A stretch of DNA of 10,059 nt from Methanobacteriota archaeon (GTDB lineage: Archaea > Hydrothermarchaeota > Hydrothermarchaeia > Hydrothermarchaeales > JACRDW01): positions 1 to 10,059 of the forward strand of contig JACRDW010000022.1 of NCBI GenBank assembly GCA_016212785.1. Reading direction: 5' to 3'. Below are positions 1 to 5,733 of this stretch, one piece after another. The translations under genes were made by a program, and so were the position numbers. Below the pieces are notes generated by a model. The model saw only the letters and a list, made by a program, of their open reading frames with translations, was not told the origin of the DNA and ran no database searches. The stretch's first letter is position 1. Each line of letters starts with the position of its first letter.

Positions 1-65
1 ACTTCCTGTTTCCTATGCCAGAAATTTAATTCTTGCACCTTATCCAAAAGTTCCCTTCTTAACAT
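1..65 (-). CDS. N-terminal fragment of an unidentified protein, running off the left edge
   Basis: An ATG at 65-63 opens a frame that stays open for 21 codons to the window edge, beginning MLRRELLDKVQELNFWHRK. There is no Shine-Dalgarno, but a TATA-like box centred near 92 lies about 27 bases upstream, which fits leaderless archaeal transcription and is the main reason to call a gene here. The start, with an ELNFW segment soon after the initiator, is reminiscent of archaeal AAA-type ATP-binding proteins that open with a short helix and an NFW-like motif. That resemblance is weak and is only a guess. The gene is transcribed leftward, away from the folded repeat and in the same direction as the membrane hydrolase at 293-772. 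Confidence 0.5.
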   Translation of the reverse strand, partial: MLRRELLDKVQELNFWHRKQE

Positions 66-120
66 GATATATCATAGTGTATCATTTATATATAAAGCTT
101 TCTATTATAATGTATCATTT
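66..120 (-). promoter_or_regulatory. Leaderless promoter with repeated AAATGATACA boxes
   Basis: Read on the minus strand, TTTATATA (about 87-96) is centred about 27 bases before the ATG at 65. The decamer AAATGATACA occurs exactly twice, at 120-111 and 87-78, spaced 33 bases apart and bracketing the TATA box. A related ATGATATA lies at 74-67, inside the palindrome TGATATATCA (65-74). The box and its spacing are seen directly. Regulation by a protein binding the repeated boxes is inference. Confidence 0.5.
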
Positions 121-131
121 TGAATATTCCA

Positions 132-144
132 AATTTCATATAAC
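132..144. repeat. 13-base direct repeat, copy 1 (outer end of folded element)
   Basis: AATTTCATATAAC here is identical to 830-842. The last eight bases also form the outer arm of the inverted repeat that pairs with GTTATATG at 215-222. The two direct copies lie 698 bases apart and enclose the hydrolase gene, its promoter and the folded element. Confidence 0.7.
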
Positions 145-222
145 GGTTGGCGGATAAAAGAAGTTCCGCTGAAAGCGGAATTTGAGCAAAATGAAATTTT
201 GCCTTTTATCCGCTGTTATATG
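137..222. repeat. Folded inverted-repeat element with a three-way junction (attC-like)
   Basis: The outer arms CATATAAC (137-144) and GTTATATG (215-222) are perfectly complementary. After an asymmetric bulge (GGTTG at 145-149 against T214), GCGGATAAAAG (150-160) pairs perfectly with CTTTTATCCGC (203-213). Two hairpins fill the middle: TTCCGC-TGAAA-GCGGAA (164-180, extendable to 161-183) and GCAAAAT-GAA-ATTTTGC (186-202). Nearly every base is paired, which argues for selection on structure. In the direction of the adjacent gene it begins with ...AAC and ends with GTT..., as integron attC sites do. The boxes do not match the RYYYAAC/GTTRRRY consensus exactly, and no integrase is visible. A MITE-like repeat or a structured RNA is the alternative. 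Confidence 0.7.
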
Positions 223-229
223 ACCCGAA

Positions 230-262
230 GGGCAAGGTTGCGAAGCGACCGCAGAGTTGCCC
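230..262. repeat. GC-rich stem-loop next to the folded element
   Basis: GGGCAA (230-235) pairs with TTGCCC (257-262). Stacked inside it, GGTTGC-GAA-GCGACC (236-250) forms a six-pair hairpin with one G-T wobble, leaving GCAGAG (251-256) as a bulge. It sits between the hydrolase stop codon and the attC-like element. It could be part of the same mobile repeat, or a 3'-end structure on the hydrolase transcript. No T-run follows it on the minus strand, so a classical intrinsic terminator is not supported. Confidence 0.5.
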
Positions 263-292
263 GAAGTCCGCTTTTCAGCAACATAATTCATT

Positions 293-772
293 TCATACAC
301 CCTCATTCTGCTTTTTCCCTTTCAAATAAATATAGGAGTATATTAAAATCAATGCCCCAAAGTTCAGCACAAGAAACCACAAGTCTTTCTCGTAATTTAT
401 TATTCCATCGATGCGGAACTCGGTAAGTGGGTAGAAAAGTGCAGTTCCAGGCGGATAACCAGCGTGGCTGCCCTTGTGTGTGACTAAATCCGTGAACACG
501 TGCAAAGTCGAACCAAATATCAATGGATAATAATAGCGCTTCAAATAAAGCGAAGCGAGGACAAACAGAATCCCAATCACGAGCAAACTATGTGTTGCGA
601 AGTCTATGCTCCAGAGCTGGCGCATGGCGTCAACGTTGTAACCCAAAATGTAGAGTGGCATTACAAGTGCTATAGGAAAGTCGGGAAGAATTGCAAACGC
701 AACACCTTGCCACCGCCATTGTTTCTTCCTGAAAAGCAAATTCGCCCAGAGAATGTGGGATAGGAAATCCAT
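293..772 (-). CDS. YdjM/DUF457-like membrane-bound putative metal-dependent hydrolase
   Basis: This is a 159-residue, very hydrophobic protein predicted to sit in the membrane with about four helices. Family-type polar residues are conserved: His6 in MDFLSH, Asp31 in LPDFP, His61 in ATHS, and the HVFTDLVTH cluster with His91, Asp95 and His99. This His/Asp pattern is typical of the YdjM (LexA-regulated inner-membrane protein) and DUF457 group, thought to be metal-dependent hydrolases whose substrate is unknown. I chose ATG 772 rather than the in-frame TTG at 778 because a TATA-like box centred near 797 places transcription start at about this ATG, and no Shine-Dalgarno is visible. Length suits a small member of the family. 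The gene lies between two copies of a 13-base repeat and ahead of a folded attC-like element, so it may be a mobile cassette gene. Its cellular role is unknown. Confidence 0.75.
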   Translation of the reverse strand: MDFLSHILWANLLFRKKQWRWQGVAFAILPDFPIALVMPLYILGYNVDAMRQLWSIDFATHSLLVIGILFVLASLYLKRYYYPLIFGSTLHVFTDLVTHKGSHAGYPPGTALFYPLTEFRIDGIINYEKDLWFLVLNFGALILIYSYIYLKGKKQNEGV

Positions 773-791
773 AAACAATACTTGGAGATGA

Positions 792-803
792 TATTATAAA
801 TTT
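792..803 (-). promoter_or_regulatory. TATA-like promoter of the membrane hydrolase
   Basis: The minus strand reads AATTTATAATA, centred about 25-27 bases upstream of ATG 772. This predicts a leaderless transcript. The promoter lies inside the 13-base direct repeats, so the hydrolase would carry its own promoter if the segment moves. Confidence 0.5.
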
Positions 804-829
804 GTTCGTTTCAATGGCGAGGCGAGGGC

Positions 830-842
830 AATTTCATATAAC
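830..842. repeat. 13-base direct repeat, copy 2
   Basis: This is an exact second copy of AATTTCATATAAC (see 132-144), located between the aldolase stop codon and the hydrolase promoter. Unlike copy 1, no complementary GTTATATG arm or hairpins lie beside it. The rest of the 779-898 gap shows no RNA gene. Confidence 0.65.
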
Positions 843-898
843 TCCTTCATATCCGCAGTACTTCGCACATCCTTCCATTTCGGCAGTATAGGCGAACT

Positions 899-1714
899 TC
901 ACTTCACCCTTGCCGCCGCCTTCGCTCCCTTCTTCTCCTTGAAAATTTCGTATGCCTCGTCTGGCGTTGCGCCTTCGTGGACTACTGCTTTTACCGCCTG
1001 TATCATCGCAACTGGATTCTCTGATTGAAAAATGTTGCGCCCCATGTCCACGCCTGCCGCGCCTGCTTGCAGCGCTTCGTAAGCCATTTTGAGTGCGTCT
1101 TCCTCGGGCAGCTTCTTGCCGCCGGCGATTACTATGGGTACAGGGCAGCTCTCCACGACTTTTTCAAAGTCCTCGCAGTAGTATGTTTTAACGAAGTGCG
1201 CACCGAGCTCTGCGGCAATGCGGCAGCAAAGCGCAAGGTAGCGAGCGTCCTTGTCCTTTCCTCCGAGCTCCTTTCCCACAGCAGTAACGGCGAGGACAGG
1301 AATGCCGTATTCCTCGCCCCAGTCCACGACCTGGGCTAAGCCTAAGAGCGTGTCTCTCTCGAACTCCGAGCCTACCATAATGGAAAACGCCAGTCCTGAG
1401 GCGTTGAGTCTTATCGCATCTTTTACAGAGGCAATTATTCCCTCTCTGAGAAGCTCCTTCCCTATTATGCTCGTTCCGCCTGAAACGCGGAGCACGATTG
1501 GTATATCGCTGTCCGGAGCGATGTAGTTGCGGAGCGCGCCGCGCGTGAGCATCAGCGCATCTGCGTAGGGTATTAACGGATTGACTGTTTTGTCTAATTT
1601 TTCTAAGCCGGTGGTAGGGCCCATGAAGTAGCCGTGGTCAACGGCAAGCATAACGGTGTGTCCTGTTTTCGGCTTGACTATCCTCGCCAAACGATTTTTC
1701 AAACCCCAGCTCAT
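899..1714 (-). CDS. lsrF: LsrF-like class I aldolase/thiolase (DhnA family)
   Basis: This 271-residue protein is a TIM-barrel aldolase that would act through a Schiff-base lysine in the cytoplasm. Visible landmarks are the VMLAVDHGYFMGPTTGLE segment near residues 21-38, Lys176 in VKTYY as the likely Schiff-base lysine, PVPIVIAGGKKLP at 191-203, and the phosphate-binding GVDMGRNIFQS near 221-231. These segments resemble E. coli LsrF (3-hydroxy-5-phosphonooxypentane-2,4-dione thiolase, autoinducer-2 breakdown) more closely than archaeal 2-amino-3,7-dideoxy-D-threo-hept-6-ulosonate synthase, the relative used for aromatic amino acid precursors. No other lsr gene is present, so the physiological substrate is open. 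The C-terminus has a Lys/Ala-rich tail (about 259-271). The start is firm: AAGGAGGTG lies five bases before the ATG, and the ATG overlaps the upstream gene's TGA (ATGA), implying translational coupling. Confidence 0.8.
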   Translation of the reverse strand: MSWGLKNRLARIVKPKTGHTVMLAVDHGYFMGPTTGLEKLDKTVNPLIPYADALMLTRGALRNYIAPDSDIPIVLRVSGGTSIIGKELLREGIIASVKDAIRLNASGLAFSIMVGSEFERDTLLGLAQVVDWGEEYGIPVLAVTAVGKELGGKDKDARYLALCCRIAAELGAHFVKTYYCEDFEKVVESCPVPIVIAGGKKLPEEDALKMAYEALQAGAAGVDMGRNIFQSENPVAMIQAVKAVVHEGATPDEAYEIFKEKKGAKAAARVK

Positions 1715-1929
1715 TCAAACACCTCCTTTTTAACAATTAGATAGCCTTTTTCTATTAGCCAGTGATGAAACTGCCATGTGGTATATTTGCAGGCAGTTCT
1801 GCAAGTTTGTCTTATTATTTCGTATTCTTCTGAAGCTTTCTCCTTTTTGTTCAGCTCAATTTGCACGGGACAGCGAACGCTGTTGCAAAATTCTCTCGAT
1901 TTATACTCCACATACCCCTGGATTCCCAT
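1711..1929 (-). CDS. Small four-cysteine protein coupled to the aldolase
   Basis: This 72-residue protein is not assigned to any named family. It has two cysteine pairs, Cys15/Cys20 (CNSVRC) and Cys43/Cys47 (CRTAC), followed by QFHHWLIEKGYL with a His-His pair at 55-56. This arrangement could bind zinc or an iron-sulphur cluster, which is inference. The gene is judged real for three reasons: a TATA-like box lies about 26 bases before ATG 1929, its TGA overlaps the aldolase ATG by four bases, and a strong Shine-Dalgarno for the aldolase lies in its last codons. The two proteins are probably made together, so it may be a partner, chaperone or regulator of the LsrF-like enzyme. There is no signal peptide or membrane segment. 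Confidence 0.7.
   Translation of the reverse strand: MGIQGYVEYKSREFCNSVRCPVQIELNKKEKASEEYEIIRQTCRTACKYTTWQFHHWLIEKGYLIVKKEVFE
1720..1728 (-). promoter_or_regulatory. Strong Shine-Dalgarno of the LsrF-like gene
   Basis: The minus strand reads AAGGAGGTG five bases before ATG 1714, a near-complete complement of the archaeal 16S rRNA 3' end. It lies inside the coding region of the 72-residue protein and fixes the aldolase start. Confidence 0.75.
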
Positions 1930-1949
1930 AATAAGAGAAAAAGCTTTAA

Positions 1950-1961
1950 AATATATAAAGT
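1950..1961 (-). promoter_or_regulatory. TATA-like promoter of the four-cysteine protein/aldolase unit
   Basis: The minus strand reads CTTTATATATTT, centred about 26 bases before ATG 1929, with no Shine-Dalgarno between. This predicts a leaderless transcript for the two-gene unit. It sits in the 53-base gap after the uspA stop codon. Confidence 0.55.
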
Positions 1962-1982
1962 TTTATGCAGTATTTTCCAGCC

Positions 1983-2690
1983 TCAGTTTAATATCAGCAC
2001 AGGACAGGCAGCAAGTTTCATTACCTTTTCAGCGGTGCTTCCAAAAACAATGTCTTTTAACTTCGAATGTCCTCGAGCACCAATTGCAATTAAGTCGTAA
2101 TTCTTTGCATGCTTCATAATCTTTTCAAATGCGTTCCCCTGCTCTATCAGCGCTTTAATCGCATGCTTTTTTCTGAGAGGATACCATGCTTTAAACAATA
2201 CTTTTTCGGCAGTCAAGTAATCTCCCAGCACACCAAATACGTGCAAAATAGTGAGCTCTGCTTTTAAATGGCGGCACAGCTCAGACGCATGCGCTAAAGC
2301 TTTCTTTGCGCACTTGCTTCCGTCGTAGGCAGCTAATAATTTCTTTATCTCTCTTTTCTCTTTCACGACTATCAGCGGTTTTGCAACGTTTTTTATCACT
2401 TCTTTTGTGATTTTTCCTCTTTCGCCCATGACAACCAAATCTGCATTCTTGTTCGCGTACTTCGCTATCTCCCTTGCCGGCGTACCTCTTACAGTAGCTA
2501 TTGCATACCTTACGTTATTTCTTTTGCATTCCTTTGCTGCTTCTTCACTGACTCTTGAAGGCAGTCGGTCGTCGTAAACACAGAGCGCTATTATTTTTGC
2601 GCTGAATTTTTTTGCTATATATAGTGCAAATTTCAAGGCAGGCCTGCTGCGCTCGGAGCCGTTCATTGGAACCAAAATATTATTGTACAT
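1983..2690 (-). CDS. Tandem universal stress protein (two UspA domains)
   Basis: This 235-residue cytoplasmic protein has two Usp domains, about 1-110 and 113-235. Each begins with the usual strand (MYNNILVPMNGSE; IKKLLAAYDGSK). The second domain carries the ATP-binding pattern G-x2-G-x9-G-S in GARGHSKLKDIVFGST. The first has only MGERGKITKEV, lacks the closing G-S/T, and is shortened, so it probably does not bind ATP. Usp proteins are linked to stress and growth arrest; the specific role here is unknown. The start is well set: GGGAGG fills the nine-base gap after the gatB stop codon, four bases before the ATG. It is therefore the last gene of the synthetase-domain/gatCAB unit, although a functional link to tRNA amidation is not evident. 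Confidence 0.88.
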   Translation of the reverse strand: MYNNILVPMNGSERSRPALKFALYIAKKFSAKIIALCVYDDRLPSRVSEEAAKECKRNNVRYAIATVRGTPAREIAKYANKNADLVVMGERGKITKEVIKNVAKPLIVVKEKREIKKLLAAYDGSKCAKKALAHASELCRHLKAELTILHVFGVLGDYLTAEKVLFKAWYPLRKKHAIKALIEQGNAFEKIMKHAKNYDLIAIGARGHSKLKDIVFGSTAEKVMKLAACPVLILN

Positions 2691-2693
2691 TTT

Positions 2694-2699
2694 CCTCCC
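2694..2699 (-). promoter_or_regulatory. Shine-Dalgarno of the uspA-like gene
   Basis: GGGAGG on the minus strand lies between the gatB stop (2700-2702) and ATG 2690. It shows that the gene is translated from the same message as gatB. Confidence 0.65.
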
Positions 2700-4064
2700 T
2701 CATTTTTCCAGCTTTCTCTTCAGCATCTCGAGCACAGTCTGCGCATCTGCCCTTCCTCGCGTCTTCCGCATCACGCTGCCTACCACGAAATTTAGTGCCT
2801 CGACCTTGCCGCTCAGATAGTCCTGCACAGCTCTTTGATTCTCTGCAATCGCTTCTTCCACAGCTTTCTCAACCACGTCTTTCTCTGTGATTCTCTTAAG
2901 TCCTTTTTCTTCTATAATATGCAAAGCCGGTTTATGCTCTTCGATAATGCCCCTGATGACGAGTTCCCCGCTGCTTGCAGTGAGTTCTCCCAAGTTCATT
3001 GATTTCAGTATAGTAGTTATATCCCCGGCTGTAAGACCACTTTCAGAAAAGGTTTTGTTGTCAAAGTTTAATTTTTTCTTGATTATGTGCCTGAAAAACG
3101 GGGCAGCTGTTTTTGGGTCTATTTCCTTGCATACTTCTTCGAAGGCGTCTGCCATTTCAATCTCGCCTGTTATAGCCCATGCGTCGTCTTTTTTAATTCC
3201 GTACTGCCTGATAAATCTCTGCTCTTTCAGGTGCGGAGCTTCGGGCATGGTCTTTTTAATGCTCTCGATTTTTGCACTCGTGATAACAAGCGGGGGAATA
3301 TCCGGGTCCGGAATATATCTGTAATCTTCAGCCTCTTCTTTTACCCGCATGGTTTTTGTAATCATCTGAGCTTCTAAGAATGCTCTCGTTTCACGCTTCA
3401 CAGCGACTCCGCGCTTGCGCAGATTTTTCTGTCTCGTGATTTCGAACTTGAGTGCCCGATACGCACCTTTTATCGAGTTTATGTTTTTTATTTCGACTCT
3501 CGCTCCGCCTTCGATGGAGATGTTCGTGTCCGTCCTCATCGTGCCCCCTTCGGGGCGCACTTTACCAGTGTAGGAGAGAACCTTGGTGAGCTCTCTAAGG
3601 AAGTTTCTCGCATCTTCAGGGCTGTATATCTCAGGAGCCGTAACTACTTCCACGAGAGGTACTCCGGAGCGGTTGTAGTCAACTTTTCCTGTAATCGGGT
3701 CGTACTTTCCAGGGTCTTCCTCGAGGTGCACCTCCCATATTCCGATGCCGCTGAGACTTCCGTTCCTGCCTATCGGCAGTGAAGTGCGCTGGTAGCCGCT
3801 TGGAAGGTCCGGATAATCATAGTGCTTGCGCTGGATGTAGATTGGTTCTTTAACAATCTCGCAGTTCAGCATGAGCGCAATTTCGACAGCGGCATCTATC
3901 GCATCCTGGTTGACCGGATACGGCTTTGCCCCGGGCATGCCCGTGCATACCTCGCACACATGGGTGTTCGGAGGAACGTCTCGATAGTTAGTCGGCGAAT
4001 CGCAGTACAGCTTGGTTTTCGTGTTCAGCTGCTCGTGAATCTCGAAGCCGATTATTACTTTCAT
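2700..4064 (-). CDS. gatB: Aspartyl/glutamyl-tRNA amidotransferase subunit B
   Basis: GatB is the kinase/tRNA-binding subunit of GatCAB. It phosphorylates the Asp (or Glu) on mischarged tRNA and receives ammonia from GatA. From ATG 4064 it has 454 residues, full length for the family. It begins MKVIIGFEIHEQLNTKTKLYC, then VCEVCTGMPGAKP (zinc-site region), HYDYPDLPSGYQ, HLEEDPGKYD and VDYNRSGVPLVEVV. The C-terminal YqeY-like helical domain is intact. The usual CxC of the first zinc knuckle reads C-D-S, so one cysteine is missing. The frame is open upstream to ATG 4118, but GAGGTG seven bases before ATG 4064, and the family N-terminus starting exactly there, favour the shorter form. In archaea GatCAB normally serves Asn-tRNA(Asn), with GatDE making Gln-tRNA(Gln). 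Confidence 0.93.
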   Translation of the reverse strand: MKVIIGFEIHEQLNTKTKLYCDSPTNYRDVPPNTHVCEVCTGMPGAKPYPVNQDAIDAAVEIALMLNCEIVKEPIYIQRKHYDYPDLPSGYQRTSLPIGRNGSLSGIGIWEVHLEEDPGKYDPITGKVDYNRSGVPLVEVVTAPEIYSPEDARNFLRELTKVLSYTGKVRPEGGTMRTDTNISIEGGARVEIKNINSIKGAYRALKFEITRQKNLRKRGVAVKRETRAFLEAQMITKTMRVKEEAEDYRYIPDPDIPPLVITSAKIESIKKTMPEAPHLKEQRFIRQYGIKKDDAWAITGEIEMADAFEEVCKEIDPKTAAPFFRHIIKKKLNFDNKTFSESGLTAGDITTILKSMNLGELTASSGELVIRGIIEEHKPALHIIEEKGLKRITEKDVVEKAVEEAIAENQRAVQDYLSGKVEALNFVVGSVMRKTRGRADAQTVLEMLKRKLEK

Positions 4065-4071
4065 TTCAATC

Positions 4072-4077
4072 CACCTC
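4072..4077 (-). promoter_or_regulatory. Shine-Dalgarno that sets the gatB start
   Basis: The minus strand reads GAGGTG seven bases before ATG 4064. No comparable site precedes the in-frame ATG at 4118, which would add 18 residues of charged, low-complexity sequence before the normal GatB N-terminus. Confidence 0.6.
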
Positions 4078-4095
4078 TCAGCATTTCGTTCCGAC

Positions 4096-4164
4096 TCGCT
4101 CTGCTCGTCGTCCCTCATGCCGAGACCCGTTATATTCGCTTCTCGTCGTGTCTTGACCCGCTAT
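4096..4164. repeat. Imperfect tandem duplication at the gatA/gatB junction
   Basis: On the plus strand 4096-4133 and 4136-4164 share the same blocks in the same order: TCGCT, CTCGTCGT, GACCCG, then TTAT or CTAT. They differ by small insertions. One copy encodes the last residues of GatA (SGSRHDEKRI) and the other falls in the gap before gatB. This suggests a small local duplication that extended the GatA tail and the apparent GatB leader. Confidence 0.4.
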
Positions 4165-5479
4165 TGCTCTCAAGCGCATACATGACATTCAAAATCCTCT
4201 GCTCCTCGAGGGGCTTGCCCTGTATCTGGAGACCCACAGGTATTCCTTCCGCCTCTCCTGCTTTTATTACGCCTCCCGGTATTCCCGCAAGATTCGCTGG
4301 CACTGTCAGAACGTCATAGCCGTACATGATGAGGGGGTCCTCGATTTTTGTGCCCAGCTCATGGGGCAGCTTGGGCACGGTCGGACCTGCGATTACATCT
4401 ACTCCGCTGAGCGCAGCAAGCAGTTCCTGCTTAATCAAGCTGCGAAATTGCAGCGCTTTTTTGTAATATTTTCCAGAATATTCCTTCTGGCTTATGTATT
4501 TTCCAAGCAGGATGCGCCGCAAAACTTCCCGACCGCAGACCTCTTCTATTTTGTAGCCGTAGCGCCGCCCATCGAACTTTCGAGTTGCAGAGAAAAATTC
4601 AACGAATACCGTGAGATAATAGGTGGACAAGCCCTTGCCCAGGTTAGGTAGCTGAACATCGACGATTTCTGCGCCGAGATTTTCCAATTTTTTCAACGAA
4701 TTTTTTATGACGCCCATGATTTTGGGGTCTGTAAATTCTTCGAACTCTCTCGCAAAGCCGATTTTATAGCCGGCTATATTCCTGCTCAAATTTTTCGAGT
4801 ACTCCTGCTTTGGCACGTTGATAGTCGTGCACTCCATTGGATTGTAGCCTGCTATCACTTCTAGCATAAGCGCTGTGAAGTAAACATCTCTCGCAATGGG
4901 TCCGATTTGGTCAAGGCTCATTGCAAGGTCGATCAGCCCATATCTCGGCACTAAACCATAGGTTGGTTTCAGTCCTACTACGCCGCAGTGCGATGCTGGG
5001 TTTCGAATGCTGCCGCCTGTGTCGCTCCCCAAAGCAATGTCACAGAACTGCGCTGCAACTGCTGCTGCGCTTCCCGAGGAAGAGCCCCCCGGAATTCTGC
5101 CAGGAGCAGCAGGATTCTGAGTTGGGCCGAAGTAAGAGGTTTCTCCAGAGCTGCCGCAGGCAAACTCATCCATATTCGTCATTCCGATTATAACTCCGTC
5201 CTCTCTCTTTATTCTCTCGATGACGGTTGCATCGTAGGCAGAAACGTAATTTTCCAGAGTTTTCGAAGCGCAGGTCGCCCTCAAGCCCCGAACGTTTATG
5301 TTGCTCTTTATCGCTATCGCAAGACCTGCAAGCGTGCCTGCTTTGCGCTGCTTTATTTTTCTGTCAATTTCTCTGGCTTCCTCCAGAACGTTTGGATTCA
5401 GTTCGATGAAAGCCTTGATTTTTTTATCCTCTTTTTTTATTTTCTCGAGATAGCGGGAGACTTTTTCTTCTGCGTCCAT
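4130..5479 (-). CDS. gatA: Aspartyl/glutamyl-tRNA amidotransferase subunit A
   Basis: GatA is the glutaminase subunit of GatCAB; it frees ammonia from glutamine and channels it to GatB. The 449-residue protein is a complete amidase-signature enzyme. The catalytic triad is visible as Lys58 (AIAIKSN), a cis-serine in the GGSSSGSAAA stretch (Ser133 or Ser134) and nucleophile Ser157 (GSDTGGSIRNPA). Other GatA hallmarks are NMDEFACGSSGE, GLKPTYGLVPRYGL, SLDQIGPIARDV, the MECTT loop, and DVLTVPANLAGIPGG near the C-terminus. The ATG follows the gatC TAG with no gap, so the two are translationally coupled. The last ten residues (SGSRHDEKRI) are charged, unlike the conserved core, and lie in a small tandem duplication. 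Confidence 0.95.
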   Translation of the reverse strand: MDAEEKVSRYLEKIKKEDKKIKAFIELNPNVLEEAREIDRKIKQRKAGTLAGLAIAIKSNINVRGLRATCASKTLENYVSAYDATVIERIKREDGVIIGMTNMDEFACGSSGETSYFGPTQNPAAPGRIPGGSSSGSAAAVAAQFCDIALGSDTGGSIRNPASHCGVVGLKPTYGLVPRYGLIDLAMSLDQIGPIARDVYFTALMLEVIAGYNPMECTTINVPKQEYSKNLSRNIAGYKIGFAREFEEFTDPKIMGVIKNSLKKLENLGAEIVDVQLPNLGKGLSTYYLTVFVEFFSATRKFDGRRYGYKIEEVCGREVLRRILLGKYISQKEYSGKYYKKALQFRSLIKQELLAALSGVDVIAGPTVPKLPHELGTKIEDPLIMYGYDVLTVPANLAGIPGGVIKAGEAEGIPVGLQIQGKPLEEQRILNVMYALESNSGSRHDEKRI

Positions 5480-5704
5480 CTACTCAACCCACTTTCCAAC
5501 TTCCATTATAAAGCTCCCCTCTTCGTCCAGCTTCGGGGCATTCTTTTTAATAATTTCCCTGAATTTTTTATCAACCTTCGCCTCGCCGTCGCTCCGGGTT
5601 ATGTTTATGTCTTCGACAACGTAGTAGGTCTCGCTCAGGTTAATTTCTCCCAATGCCTCTGAAAGTTCTTTCAAAACTTTCTCTGCCTCTTTCTGGACTT
5701 TCAT
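5480..5704 (-). CDS. gatC: Aspartyl/glutamyl-tRNA amidotransferase subunit C (short archaeal type)
   Basis: GatC is a small subunit that wraps around and stabilises the GatA-GatB interface. This one has 74 residues, shorter than typical bacterial GatC (about 95). It keeps features I associate with archaeal GatC: an N-terminal helix (KVQKEAEKVLKELSEAL), the ETYYVVED segment near 25-32, a basic KKFREIIKKNAP helix, and the EVGKWVE ending that inserts into the complex. AGGTGA four bases before ATG 5704 supports the start. It begins 29 bases after the synthetase-domain gene and ends flush against gatA. Confidence 0.88.
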   Translation of the reverse strand: MKVQKEAEKVLKELSEALGEINLSETYYVVEDINITRSDGEAKVDKKFREIIKKNAPKLDEEGSFIMEVGKWVE

Positions 5705-5708
5705 TTTC

Positions 5709-5714
5709 TCACCT
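5709..5714 (-). promoter_or_regulatory. Shine-Dalgarno of gatC
   Basis: The minus strand reads AGGTGA four bases before ATG 5704, in the 29-base gap after the preceding gene. This is consistent with an internal gene of an operon. Confidence 0.5.
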
Positions 5715-5733
5715 TACTGTTTGCTTGCTTTGT

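Noticed and set aside
230..262. Intrinsic terminator for the hydrolase
   Set aside because: The stem is GC-rich but no T-run follows it on the minus strand, and it adjoins the attC-like element, so it is listed only as a repeat structure.
199..426. A 75-codon plus-strand open frame over the folded element
   Set aside because: It runs through both stem-loops and then antisense to the hydrolase; its Arg-rich product reflects the repeat sequence.
500..763. An 87-codon plus-strand open frame
   Set aside because: It is entirely antisense to the membrane hydrolase, which has the better protein motifs and a promoter.
132..842. CRISPR array
   Set aside because: Only two copies of the 13-base repeat exist, 698 bases apart with a gene between, and no cas gene is present.
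779..898. Possible tRNA or small RNA between the aldolase and hydrolase
   Set aside because: No cloverleaf, conserved T-loop or strong hairpin was found; only a direct-repeat copy and a TATA-like box are seen.
4065..4118. GatB start at the upstream in-frame ATG 4118
   Set aside because: There is no Shine-Dalgarno, the added residues are charged low-complexity, and family homology and GAGGTG both point to ATG 4064.
4988..5662. A 224-codon plus-strand open frame
   Set aside because: It lies opposite gatA and gatC, whose motifs and catalytic residues are clear; the product has no recognisable domain.
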